NCBI RefSeq assembly: GCF_000208745.1 | Contig: NC_030854.1 | Span: 25,471,169 to 25,535,168, forward strand | Length of the DNA: 64,000 bases | From: Theobroma cacao | Taxonomy: Eukaryota; Streptophyta; Magnoliopsida; Malvales; Malvaceae | Direction: 5' to 3' | In this document: positions 12,240-24,082 of the stretch, piece after piece | Layout: the number at the start of each line of letters is the position of its first letter | Numbering within the stretch: position 1 is the stretch's first letter | Translations under genes and position numbers: made by a program | Notes under the pieces: model-generated | What the model was told of the DNA's origin: nothing | The model's database searches: none | Seen by the model: the letters and a program-made list of their open reading frames with translations, nothing else

Positions 12240-13103
12240 AAGTGCATATTTAGTCTAACTTTTTTTCAATTTATATACCTCTTAAAAGTAAAAGTTATAC
12301 CAAACATGATTTTTTGATAAGTTTTAAAAAAAAAAACTAACTTTTTGTTTAAAAATAAAATTTTTAAAAAAAGAGCTTAAAAAAAAGCTCTAGGAGGGAG
12401 CTTTTTCTTCTCTTTTTTTAAAAACACATTAATTTTAAAAAAATACCCCTCTCTCAATTAATCTCCCTCTCCTCTCTTTCTCTCTACAAATTACCATTCT
12501 TCAATGTAAATCACGATTTTCCTCTTCTTTGCCTCTCTCTATAAAAACTAATAAAAAAACAAAAGACTCAACAACAGAATATCAAAATCTAGAATTTTTT
12601 TATTCTTACAAAGATTGAGAGAAAAAAAATCTAAAATTTAAAACTGCATTCAGATACTATTTAAAGATTTTCTCTCTTTTTCATCAATAAAGATTTTCTC
12701 TCTTTTTCATCAAAAAAGATTTTAATATTAAATACATTGTTTCCTCTTTTCTCTTCTTTTTTGAGAATTGAAGCATCATGGTCTGATTACTTATTAGATC
12801 AATAAAAATCTAATACTATTACCACTATACAAGTTTGAAAGTTATTCGTTTTTTTATTAATTTTTTCGATTTTAACATATGAAATTATATATAAACTTGA
12901 AGCATTACATTATAGCTTATTAGGTGATTGAAGATTGCATGAATACCCTTTACGGTAATTTTAATCAAAATTAGAGCTTATATAATTTATTTTATTAAAC
13001 AATTTACTAAACAACTTTTACTTAATTCTAAAAGCTATTATTTTTCATAAGAGTTTAATATTAGCTTATAAGTTAAAAAAAAAACTAGGCCAAACAGGCT
13101 CTA
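12240..13103. repeat. Degenerate MITE-like element with subterminal inverted repeats (candidate)
   Basis: The left part (…GCATATTTAGTCTAACTTTTTTTCAATTTATA) is an imperfect inverse of the right part (…TATAAGTTAAAAAAAAAACTAGGCCAAACAGGCTCTAA), the 'GCCTGTTTGGCC' type of plant MITE end. A small perfect stem, AGAGCTT plus A-rich loop plus AAGCTCT, sits near 12,372-12,391. Runs of T, A and CT (12,440-12,490) fill the interior. Target duplications are not clear, so boundaries are approximate. Confidence 0.35.
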
Positions 13104-13204
13104 AGTTTGATTTGGACGTAAAATTTACGCCTAAGCCAATGCAAATCGGGTCAGGTTTGCGGACCTAGATAGATAACACGGTCTTTAGACACCTTTAGAA
13201 ATAA

Positions 13205-13455
13205 GTGGAAGCGTTTTTCCTTTTTGTCTATTTCAAATTTCATTTTAGAACCTGTTACAATATTGGAGCTCTCTTAGATAAAAGGATTAACTCTTTCTTC
13301 ATATCACTTATTCCAAAGTGGCCTAATTCAAAGAGTCTGAATGATTATCGACCCATTAACCTTGTTGGTAGTCTTTATAACATGGTAACTAAAGTTTTAG
13401 CTAACAAATTAAGGTAGGTTGTTGGCAGAGTTGTTAGGTAAAACCAATTTGAATT
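13205..13455 (+). pseudogene. LINE (non-LTR) reverse transcriptase fragment
   Basis: The plus strand encodes SFFISLIPKWPNSKSLNDYRP then INLVGSLYNMVTKVLANKLR, a clear match to the front of the plant L1-type reverse transcriptase (…LIPK…DFRPISLVGSLYKI..KVLANRLK). It then reads, after a stop, VVGRVV and NQFEFTKER, which is the next conserved part. Only about 80 residues remain; endonuclease, catalytic YADD and 3' end are gone. It abuts the hAT remnant at about 13,460. Confidence 0.75.
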
Positions 13456-13459
13456 CACA

Positions 13460-13542
13460 AAGGAAAGATGAGCATTAAAATGGATTTGTGGGAAAAAATA
13501 AAATTGGATAAACATTTGAGTGAAGAGATTCTTAATGATGAT
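13460..13542 (+). pseudogene. hAT transposase remnant, left piece
   Basis: The plus strand reads MSIKMDLWEKIKLDKHLSEE and ILNDD, corresponding to the acidic linker (…SELDKYLSEE…DD.FDILxWWK) just before the dimerisation domain of plant hAT transposases. The reading continues at 25,756 after removal of the nested retrotransposons. ATGAT at 13538-13542 is the left copy of the target duplication of the first LTR insertion; the right copy is at 25,756-25,760. Confidence 0.65.
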
Positions 13543-16159
13543 TGTCACAATCCAAACTTGAGGGTCCATGATCGGTCACAACCCAAACCCGAGGGTCCAT
13601 GATCGACACACGAACCTAGTAGACGAAACCTACGAGACTTGAGCAAGCCTTAGAATTTCAAATCACATAACACATAGCCGAGAAATTTCATAACCAAACA
13701 TTCATAAATAAATATACCTTCAAATATAAAACATTATCCTCAACATATAATTCATACATAATATACATAAGGCCATACATTGGCCATCAAAGTGGGTTCG
13801 TACTTAACAACCCTTAATACAAGCTCACAACAAACATAACGGAGTGGACATGTCGGGCAGAAACCTACCGGATGCCAAAATTGGTCTGTCACTAGATGAC
13901 CCTTACCATATAGTATTGTAGCCTATTTATCTACACATGGTACAACAAATGGGTGAGTCATATAATCCTCAATAAGGGATGCAAATAAATCAAAATCATA
14001 TATGTAAATAAATAATCATTTAACGCACTAGAGTGCAACTACACAATTTTAGCACACATCTCCCATGTTAGGGGAAATCATCATCCTTAAGGAGTCTCCA
14101 CAAATATCATATGTATCATTAGGCTTGTCCTTTAGCCATTTCAAATCATTCTCCATGGCACACTCTAGTCATCAGAGTATCATATCATATTCAAACCAAA
14201 TTATCTAAGCCTATCCAAGGCTATCTCATGTCGTAAACAAATCGAATCACAATCATGGAATGGTACTCCCCTGGACATCAACAAATCATGCATGACGGCT
14301 AACTAGCAAAGGCAAATCACGCTCAGGACAAAGCCGTTGGCAGAGAAACAAATCAGGCACATGTTGAAGCAACGGACAAAGAATCAAAGTTATCGTCTAG
14401 AGTACTCTCCCAACGAATGGCATCACTTAGAGCATTCTCAAACGAGTGGCATCAAAGCACTATAGGTGAGATTAATACCACTGTCCCTAATTACCACCAT
14501 CCTTACAATGACATAACAAAGTCACAAGGGGAAAGAGACTCCACTCAACCTCAAATGAAATCAATGTCTGAAATTCATCCATCAGACGGAACATAAATCC
14601 ACAAATAAGGCCATCATGCTTGTGACATTCCATATGTCCACATAAATCATAATTCATATCGAATGAGCTTTAATCATCTATAAGCTCGATGTGGTTCTGA
14701 GTTCCTCTAAAATCTCTAAGGCATCAAAGGCTCATAATCCACCAAAGTTTAATTGTCTAGGGTGATCTACTTCTAGACACTCTTCATATCCTATGGACTT
14801 CCTAGTTTAGGCTCACACAATCAAATAGGCTACCAAGTGGATTGTTAAAAGTTCACACATCACAACACATATAATCATATATATACATATACACATTCAT
14901 ATAAAAATTAGTTCTCTAGCCTAGACATGTTTATCGAGGCCTACATACAAAATCTAGTACTAATGCAACGCATCTTTCATGTGTCATGCATCACATGCAT
15001 TTTAAATAAACCCACTCATAGTGACAAATCGAAGGTGGTCCCACCGTCAAGCTCAACTTCAGCCTCCAATCATCCTCTAGCTCGCCAATGAGTCAAATAA
15101 CTCAATTTCCTGCTTAGAACACATCAGACATCAAAATATTAATTAAATTCTTGGCTTTTAAAAATACCCAATTTTTCTAAAAATAATAAAATTCTTAGCA
15201 ATCCAACATTCAAGCTCAAATCCTTCAATAATGAGCTAAACCCATACCTCAAAAGTTGGATTGCACGAATCTAAGCTCCCAAATTTCAGCAAATCGAGGG
15301 AGATCCACCAAAGCTAAAAAATTAGATTTCTTGGTTATTAACCAATTAAATTGAAAATCAATCTATAAAAAGGTGTAATCTTACCTATAGAGGAGTTTTC
15401 CTAGCTGCAAATCGCCTCAAATAAGCTCAAAAATCCATTTGAGGGTTAGGGTTATTGGAATAGTAAAGAGAAAAAGAGTTAGGATTTGCTTTAAAATGGT
15501 CAGATAGCTTGAAACCTTTTTTATTTTTTATTTCTACTCAATGATGTATCGATACATTTGGGAATGTATGGATACATTTGCAAAAATTTCGTATAAATCT
15601 ATCAATACATTGAGGCAAAATGCTCACTGCCCAAAAATATATTGATACATGGGGAAATGTATCGATACTTCTTCCCATGGGTGCTCTCTGCTTCAAATCT
15701 ATCAATACATTTGGACAATGTATTGATAGATGTTCATCCTACCATAAATGTATCGATACATTAGGGAATGTATCGATACAATTTCTTTCATACACCTTAT
15801 GTTGTTTATCTTTCCAAGAATGTATTGATACATTTTCCCCTGTAAGCAATTTTTAGCTTTCTAAACTTCCAAAAATCTGAAATTAACACCCCAAAATCAT
15901 CTCCTGTTACAATCACACTTCAAATAATTCATATAATTCATATCCATACACATATATTCCCAATTATCACATCAAATCCAAATCAAAGCCTCAAGCTATG
16001 GGATTTATCTCATATTTCCATAAAAATTTGCCTAAGTGTCAACATGCATATAACCATACACTTGGCATACTTAACATATCATCTAAGTCCTCAAAGAACA
16101 ATGTATTTCATAACTCATCCTTAGTTAACTTAGTTTACGCCGAAAATTGGGGGTGTTAC
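13543..16159. mobile_element. Solo LTR (about 2.6 kb), interrupted by the Athila-like element; last base at 25755
   Basis: Begins TGTCACAATCC and ends GGGGGTGTTACA, the last A being at 25,755 beyond the nested element. The 5-bp duplication ATGAT flanks it (13538-13542 and 25756-25760). No internal domain, second LTR or primer-binding site is seen, so it is read as a solo LTR. The first 65 bases contain a tandem duplication of the terminus (two 'cacaa[t/c]ccaaac…gagggtccatgatcg' units). It lies in a hAT transposase remnant whose reading resumes at 25,756. Between 15,543 and 15,836 it carries a cluster of TGTATCGATACA-like palindromes (separate entry). It differs in sequence from the solo LTR at 2099-5215. 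Confidence 0.85.
15543..15836. repeat. Cluster of about ten TGTATCGATACA palindromes
   Basis: Within about 300 bases the motif AATGTATCGATACATT or near variants (TGTATTGATACA, TCTATCAATACA, TGTATGGATACA) occurs about ten times, often as pairs about 20 bases apart (for example 15,543 and 15,565; 15,636 and 15,657; 15,748 and 15,766). Several are perfect palindromes centred on ATCGAT. The cluster belongs to the solo LTR and lies in its central to 3' half. Its role is unknown; repeated palindromes in LTRs can be protein-binding sites. Confidence 0.85.
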
Positions 16160-19100
16160 TATCGTCAGATTAATACAGGCAAATGCATGTGGCTATACAA
16201 GTAATATTTCCCATAGAGATTTATACCTATTTTCACTAAGTATTAAATTTAGAACAATGTAATCTAATCCGAGTACTTTATTTTGAAAGGCTAATTAAAC
16301 AAAAGATGAACTCAAAATTAAGTAAATAAAATAAAATAAAATTTTACTAATACGGATATTGAATTAAAACCTAAGATTATGGTATCTTTTAATATTTCAT
16401 CTGAACTTAATTGTTCTCCTTAACTTAGATTAATGGAATACATGGCTAACCTAGAATCCACATTACGTACATGTCTTTGTCAAGATCGTGCACACATACC
16501 TTTTCAAAATTAATCTCATATGTCTATGCAAATTAATTAGAAAAAGTTTATTATGTTTGCGTTCTAATTTGACTACCTAAAGTATTTAGATATATGTCTA
16601 TCCTAAACATGAAATTATCACCTAACTCCGAAGTGAATCGAATGAAGGCTATTCAAAACAATGGTTTATTCTAAACTCTCTCTGTCGAGTTCCATTTAGA
16701 GACCCAATACATTTCAACTGGTGATCAAGCAATGAAAAGCAATAAGTGCAGGATTAAATAAACCATGCGATTTCCATTAATACCAAGCAAGGAAAAGTCA
16801 AATATTCAAGCTACATAATAAAATAACCATAATACTAGAAAATAAATTTAGTTCATCTTTGTTTTTACAGCAAGCATAACTAATTCAAGAGAAAAAGTCA
16901 TTTATGCAACAAAATAACAAGAAAGGAATGAAGGGTAAAGAAATATCAAAGCCTCTTTCTATTCTTGATCCTCGATTCCTTCGATTCCTTCTCCTTTCTC
17001 TCATTAAAGAGCCCATTTCTTTTCTCTCAAAAACTATCGTTCATTGCCTCTCTGAATCACCTCTCTCGGCTGCTGAAAATCACCTATTTATAGCCTCTAG
17101 AAAACCCTAAAAACCCATTTCCCAATTGGCTGCAAATTATTAATCCACGTTAGAGTGTCGCGGCCTTACTCTAAGGGCATCGCGGAACACGTGACTTAAA
17201 AAATTTTTTGGTGGTTTTCCATTCGACAGCACGATGCTCCTCCTTGGGGGCTACGGCGCTGGACTCTCGGGTTTTTGAATGGATGACATGATGTTTCTCT
17301 TGGGCGCTACAGCGCTGGGCTCTACACGGCCGTGGCTCTACTTGCTTTTGTGCTAGCTTGGTGCAATCTACTATAATGTCTCATCTTGCAATACGAGTTT
17401 CTCCTACCTCAAGGCTAATTTAGGTGAAATGGTCAAGATAAAAGTTGTAGGCCTGTCTTTTATCTTTCTTATGGTCTAATAATCACTTCAATTGGATCTC
17501 TATAGCTTGAGTTATTCGAATTACCACAACATATTCAGTGACAATCTACATTTAGTCTTCATTGCATAGTGCTGGCAACGACCTCATGCTTAAATATGAA
17601 AATAATCAATAAATTAAAAATAAAACGTAACTAAATTATAAACTAGCATTTAACTAGAGAAATAGTCAAATCCTACAAGATCAATGTTTGTGTTTATCAT
17701 ATAATTTTTTAATTTGATTATAAACATTCATAAGTTTAAGAGTTATATACTTTGCTCTAGATATCATAATCAAGAGCTAATTAAATCAAAATCTTTTCTT
17801 TTTTTACCTTTAAGATTTGTCAAATCTTCAGCCACCCAAGTGTTTGGCCTCTAACAATAATCCACACAGTGATCGAATAAGACTTTTTCAAAAGGTAGAA
17901 TTTTTTACTTGCGCTAGCAAGTTTTGTTTCTAAAACAAAAAAAACCAAAAGTTCTTGTCGAATCTTATTTTGTAAGACAAAGAAAACTATTTTCTTTTCT
18001 TATTTTATGAAATGGCTGAGAAGTGGCTGGAGGCATAGAGTTTTAGTTTGCTAATATAATATATTTATATAGCCAAACCAAGTTGTAACCCTAAATACAA
18101 CAGTTGGATTTTAATTTAATTAAGTCTTTGTGAACTTAATTAATTTTTCACTTTATTTTAGTCTTTTTCAATTAAGTCCAACTTAATTAATTATCTTATT
18201 TAATCTCAATCATGTCACTTAATGTGTGTGACCCATTATGCTTCTAACATATTGGCAATAAATATAAATCCTAATCAAATATCAATTTGATAATTGATTT
18301 ATATTTATAGATCATGAACGACATCTAGCAATACATCATGACCACCAAATGTAAAAGAGTCAATTAAAGAATTTGACAAAGCCTTTAAGTAATAAGCCTT
18401 TCAGTGTAATACGATCATTTCATCAAATATCCAAGATATGTCCTAAAGCATGGCTCAATGTCTACTTATAACATTCCATGTTAGTTCTCATAATTCATGA
18501 CTAACCTTATGAATTTAGGAAACTAACTTTCCTCAAATTCATCATGCTTTGGCTAAAGACTTTATACAAGTTAATCAAGAATTGAGAACAAGTGAGATAC
18601 ATCCCCTCATAACACTTGGGGTGATAAATCCTCTCTTGACCACTCATTCACCTTCGCATGCTTTATAGAATACGCAAAAACACCATGTTTAGGCATCTGG
18701 TCACCTCCAAACCCGTAAGGGTGAAATCAAAGTATGTCATTTCCCATATAAGATGACCTAGTGTCTCAAGTCTGAGGACTAGTTGTACGACTATCACATA
18801 AGAATATATTCCATAGACATTTGAGTGAAATACCAAATGAAGTTCTCATAGCGAGTCATGTTCAGTGAACTTGTTCTTTAACAAGTACCCACATGTTATC
18901 CTCAAGTATCCCCGTATACTTTAATCTATGAGATCGATTGCTGACTTCTTAAATAAGGAAGCTTAACATGTACCAGTCTTTGAGCATTGTCAATGCCTTA
19001 TCCTGACAATACAATGACCAGGAACAATTTTAAGAACATGGCTTGATGCATAGTGATCTCATAATTGTAACAGCTTTACAATTCTCTTGCAAAGCTTTTA

Positions 19101-19508
19101 TGTTCCATGGGCTTCATCCAATTACTACTTAATAACTCCTTATTATTGCACTAACATGAAAGAAAACCTCTATCACATATAGTTATACAATTAAATATGC
19201 ACTAAATGACAATATATATTCCTTGACCAATCTAATTGGCACAAGAGCATATACCAACACATAGTTCATCATCATTTGACTTTATGCAATTGAAAACCTA
19301 CAAACACAAGAACTAAAGCAACATTAGCCTAAAATAGGACTTCCAACATGAAAATAAAATATAATTACATAATTTAAACTAAGTTCATATGCTTTACACT
19401 AATCAACCAAAAACATAAAAGTTGCTTAAAAACTACTTAAAACACTAGAACTTAGCTACATTGACACTCCAAAATGTAGCTAAATAACTCTATATAATAG
19501 AGTTATCA
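16160..19508 (-). repeat. 3' LTR of the Athila-like element (interrupted)
   Basis: Matches 24083-25749 over its whole length, apart from small indels (for example about 20 bases missing after 16,205) and a nested copia-type LTR at 17570-19259 that the other LTR lacks. Its outer end TATCGTCAG has lost the canonical TG of the LTR terminus. Recognisable shared blocks are at 16,340-16,560 and 19,265-19,508. Confidence 0.88.
17570..19259 (-). mobile_element. Copia-type solo LTR (1,690 bp) nested in the Athila 3' LTR
   Basis: Read on the minus strand it begins TGTTGGTATATGCTCTTGTG and ends GTCGTTGCCAGCA, with TG...CA ends and short inverted termini (TGTTGG/CCAGCA). A 5-bp duplication CATAG flanks it (17565-17569 and 19260-19264), and the uninterrupted target is seen in the sister LTR at about 25,500-25,510. 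The TGTTGGTATATGCTC start is typical of Ty1/copia LTRs. No coding sequence is present. It is the youngest layer of the stack. Confidence 0.85.
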
Positions 19509-19521
19509 CACCCCTAAACTT
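19509..19521 (-). other. Polypurine tract of the Athila-like element
   Basis: AAGTTTAGGGGTG on the minus strand lies directly before the 3' LTR start TGATAAC. This is the plus-strand priming site and closely resembles Athila polypurine tracts. Confidence 0.75.
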
Positions 19522-19718
19522 AATATTTTTCTAGTCCTCAAGCAAAAACTAAAATGAAACAATGTGGTTGAAAACATCAACTATGAGAATGCACCAAATC
19601 ATTGATCATCTTTAACTTCCTCATAAATTACCTTGTCTCCAAACTCAAAATGAAACATAGATATTATCTAAGTTCATGTTTCATCCAAGTGCATGCTCAT
19701 TTTTTGAATAGGTTTCCA

Positions 19719-19745
19719 TGTGTGTGTGTGTGTGTGTGTGTGTGT
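19719..19745. repeat. (TG)n microsatellite
   Basis: About thirteen perfect TG units inside the 3' untranslated part of the Athila-like element. Likely polymorphic in length. Confidence 0.9.
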
Positions 19746-20829
19746 AGTTTCTTACAATGAACATCATGCACTTAGGAAAAGATTATGTTAATGCAAATCT
19801 CAACAAGCTTAGAATTTCATATGTTTGTTTTTCACCTCCCTTTCCACTAATGTAGGCCATCACTTGGCTAAGGATCCTTAGGACTTTATTCAGCTTATAA
19901 TGTTCTGTTAGGATTAAGGTATGATATGGGATATATTAAGGCTCAAATCACCCTAAGCATATAATTACTCTAGGATCTAAACAACCTTATCTTCCTTCAC
20001 CAAGTACACTTTTTTCTTTCTTCTTCACTTTTCATTCATCAAACATAAATTTTTTTTATTCACAATTCAACATCCCCCCAAACTTGTTTTCTTTGATGTT
20101 AGTAGATTGAATGCTTCACATCATGGTTGAAAATTTTTCTCAACTCATCCTTTCTACATTTTCAACATTTTATCTATATATTAATCCTAAAACAATGTAC
20201 ATACTTAAGAATGAGGGTAATGGAATTGGAAATTTATTTACAAGCTAGGATAATTTATTTCTAGTTGACAAAGAAAAAGATAAATTCAAGCTTAAAGAGG
20301 TGTATTAAGGATAGAATTTGACTATGGTAGCTCGAAAAGGTCCAATTGATCCAAAGTTGGCTTAAGTCATTTCCTAACTAAGGATAACCTAAAATTTCAC
20401 CTTAAGGAAGGATCAAACAAATTCTAAAATTCTAAGATTCTAAACGTAGTTTAAAAATTCACACTCACAAATCATTTTCTAAATGTACATCATGAAACAA
20501 TATAAGACATAATGCTCAAATATGGAAATCACTTTCTAAAATGATGCTATGCACAAGAATTCCACAAAATACTACAACAATATCCATGCTTGTTAAGTGT
20601 AAAAAGAATAACAAGGCAATTAGTTTTCATTATTGGATAGATAAATCAATTGTTATTGGTGCACAACTCTAACTTAATATTTCAACATGTTTTTAATACT
20701 AAAATGCAAAGGAACTAGTTTAAACAAAAATACGATAAATAAAAGAAAACATAAAAATTCCTCCCAAACTTAAAGTAAACATTGTCCCCAATGTTCCTAA
20801 TAGGAAAACAAGAGAGTACTCCTCTAAAC

Positions 20830-21884
20830 TAGTAGACGCAATCAATCCTCATCCTCCTTCGCAACAGCATCATCATCAATATCCAAGGTAGGATCAACGG
20901 GCAGTGTGGGGAAAGTAGCCATGTCCATGCTAACATGCTCGAGATATGCCCAAATCATCTCTTTAATGGGCAATGTGGGCAGTGTGGGGAACAACGCTCA
21001 AGTCATTCCATTTGTTGCAACATGGAGAGATTTTGAGAATGCTGCAGTGGCTGAGGTGTCACAGATGAACTTCCTCCAATGGTGGTTTTCTCGTGCATGT
21101 AGAATCTATTGATAATCCCACCATCCAATGGAATTTTTGGATGCAACAACTTTTCATTGGTTGACCAAACAACTCTAGCTTGATGGCACAAGGCAATGAT
21201 CAAATATGGATACCACAATCTGTCACGTGGCAACCGGGCTGGCATGATAAGGTTGTTGGAGATCAATTGCCCAATGTCAATAGATTTTTCAGTGATAATT
21301 GCGTACAAGAGAACCGCTCAATCCTTGGTCACATTGCTTAGGTGTTTTATAGGAAGCATTGACGTAGTTAAGAAATGATACCACACCTTGTAAACACTGT
21401 CCATGGCATTAGCTTTAAATGAAATCGAAACACCCTTGTGCACTTTCCATTCAATACCCAAAATATTAATGGAACCTAAAACTTCATCCAAATCAATGTC
21501 ACCATTCACCAATTGGCTGTACTCATCATTCCGAATGTCAAGTATATTGTAAAACTGATTAATAGTGTTAGCGTCAAAAAATACCTGACATCCACGAACG
21601 TAGGCTTGCCCATCTTCATGTTCAACTGAATTAGCATAAAATTCCTGAACCACTAGCATTCTCGCAACCTCTGGCTAGGCATAAAAGTTCTCCCACTGCC
21701 GTGCTTTGATAATATTGTAGATGTCAACATGAAGTGCTCTCCAAACATCGATGCCACATTCTAGAACTAGAATTTTGTGCAATAAGGACTGGGTGTGACG
21801 CTTCTCAACTTCAGCTAAAATAAATTTACTACAATCAAAATTCTACCCACTTCCACTAGCACATGTCCTTTTCTTTGGTGCCAT
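20830..21884 (-). pseudogene. Broken third ORF of the Athila-like element ('putative plant transposon protein' type)
   Basis: On the minus strand an ORF starts MAPKKRTCASGSG at 21,884 and continues with VVQEFYANS, YVRGCQVFFDANTINQFYNI (about 21,655-21,540), then LLYAIITEKSIDIGQLISNN and RLWYPYLIIALCHQA (about 21,310-21,190). The pattern (EFYAN…VRG..V.F….IN.FY) is that of the domain annotated as plant transposon protein in many gypsy elements of dicots. At least two in-frame stops (near 21,675 and 21,318) break it. It lies between the end of pol and the 3' LTR, where Athila elements carry an extra ORF. Its function is not established. Confidence 0.7.
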
Positions 21885-22794
21885 GATGATTATCTAAATA
21901 CCCAAGCAATAAGTAACACACTTTCAACCACAACTAGTTAGTATACATTACAATTAAACGATCCACATAAAAAGAAATAATTTATACTAACTATTCAATT
22001 TCACAATTAGAATAGCACTAATTGCCACATACATCTACTTTAAATTCTAAGTGCAGAAAATTAGATTTATTCTATATACCCACTATTTAAAAATTTTAAT
22101 TTATGCACAAAACTCAAAAATTGATGACATGCATATACTACATTATCAAAGTTAGCATAAGCCCATCAATTCTAAGCAAAACCCATCTTCAAAACACAAT
22201 TCTAACCATAAAAATAAGTAGAGAAAGAAAAAAGAGAACTTACCACAATTTCCTGCTTTCAGATGTTTGTAAGAAAGTAAAAATGCTCTAAAATCTTCAA
22301 AACTCAAAGTTTGATTCAAAATAATTGGTGTTTAGAAGAGATTTTGTAATGTGTAAGTGAAAAGGGAGTGAAATTTTTCAAGTGGGGTAGAAAGAGAGAG
22401 AAATGCTACATAAGGTTGCAAATTGGGGAAAAAAGGGTATATATAGGGCCATAGGCCTGACACAGTGCCACGATACTAGACTTAGAGCACAACAGCGCTC
22501 TACGGCCCATGCCTTGTGAAAGTTTTTGATTGTGGGGCACCTTAGGTAGTGTCACAGTACCCCAGCCTCGGTTTCCACTATGGAACTCAAGGGATGCTCC
22601 AATGTCGAAGCCTTCATGGCGTTGGCAACCTCTCTTTTTTTGAATAGACTAACTATTAGTATTATTTACTTGCAAAAAGAAAATAAAAATAAGTTGTTAG
22701 TAATATGAAAAAAAAAAGTTAAAAATGAATTACTAACAAAAATAATTAATAAATAACCAAAAATTTCTTAAGTAAACAAAACTTGGGTTGCCCC

Positions 22795-23990
22795 CAAGCA
22801 GCGCTTTTTTATAGTCACTAGCTTGATTAATTCACCTTTTCCTTCACTTTTTCACTTACAAAGTAAGGTTTAAAGTTTTGTCGATTCACCATGCCTTCTC
22901 TAGTATCCTCACTAAAAAACTCCATTATATCACACGGATAGGCATTACTCATTATGAAAGGACCCAACCACTTTGATTTCTATTTCGATGGAAAAAAATT
23001 GAGGAATGACTTATGAAGGGAAGGTAGCAGAATGTGCTCCCCATGCCATTGCTTGGTTGGAAGATGTGGATGTGGTAGCTCTGACTCCAAAATTGGCACT
23101 TACTTCACTCGAGGTAGTGGAGTGGGCTTTCTTTCATCCACATCAACTGCTTCCTCTCTATAGTAAGTATTTGTAGAGGAAGGATATTTGGTTGAATTGA
23201 GTAGATTAGACACTCCTTTCTCCTTTTGCTCAACTTCATCAACTTAAGCTTGCACTTTAGCTTTTTCAACCACTATTTCCAACTAAGAAAAGGGTAATGG
23301 TAGTGGTTTTTCCTTTGCCTTCTTTTTTTGAGTTTGTTTGTCAGGCTTCTCAACCACTATTACTTTCTCAATAGGCTTCACTTGAGCTTCAGCTTGGTTA
23401 TTACTACTTGCTACCTCATTTCCACTCGAAAGGGTGACTACCAGACAAGATTCCTTACCTTTTCTCCTATGATTAGCTTTAGTTTCACCAGGCAAGGTTC
23501 CTTGAGGCATGTTATTGATAGAATTCGCAAGTTGACCCACTTGAGTCTCAAGGTTTCTCAATAAAACTACTTAATTCTAAATGAGAGAATCAGTCCTTGC
23601 CATGAATTAAATGAACATCTCTTCCACAGATGGCTTTATCTCAGTCATGGGAGCTCTCTACGGAGGTGGAAATCCAATAAGCATATTAGGCTTTGGAGCT
23701 TATGAAAATCTCTTATTGTTGCTCCAAGAAAAGTTCAGATGATTACACCATCTAGAATTACAAGTGTTGGCATACAAGTTGTTCTGCTGTCAATTGAGAT
23801 TCCCCATAAATTGAACTAATTCCCAACAATGGTTACTTGAATGTCTTTCTCCACAAAACTCACATGTCACAAATGGTCTCTAAACGGCTTGAACTCCCAG
23901 AGTTTCAAACCTTTTGGACAAAGCAACCACCTAAGTAGTCAAAGTAGTCAAAGCATTCATTGTGTGGAGGTATCTAAAAAAAAAACACAA
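22795..23990 (-). pseudogene. Fused gag and terminal pol remnant of the Athila-like element
   Basis: Minus strand, from right to left: a zinc-knuckle-like CEFCGERHSSNHCWEL (about 23,865-23,820), WSNN near 23,720, a conserved gag piece RNLETQVGQLANSINNMPQG and GTLPGETK (23,560-23,480), then KPLPLPFS near 23,285. Soon after, KWLGPFIMSNAYPC and VNRQNFKPYFVSEK (about 23,000-22,850) match the segment that follows the integrase core at the end of gypsy pol (KWSGPF…VNGQRLKPY). Protease, reverse transcriptase, RNase H and integrase core, about 3 kb or more, are missing between them. In-frame stops also interrupt both parts. So the element must have depended on proteins made elsewhere. Confidence 0.75.
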
Positions 23991-24065
23991 AAGAAAAAGA
24001 AAAAACTTAGTCTAAGATTTTTTTTAATTTAATATTAGTAAAGATAATTAGGAAAACAAATCTTT

Positions 24066-24080
24066 GGCAACGGCGCCAAA
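24066..24080 (-). other. Primer-binding site of the Athila-like element
   Basis: TTTGGCGCCGTTGCC on the minus strand lies a few bases inside the 5' LTR. TGGCGCCGTTGCC is the canonical primer-binding site of Athila/Tat-lineage elements, where a tRNA 3' end primes minus-strand synthesis. Confidence 0.85.
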
Positions 24081-24082
24081 AA

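Noticed and set aside
15620..15856. Open frame with repeated CIDTLGNVSIQ-like peptides
   Set aside because: It is a by-product of the palindrome cluster inside an LTR.
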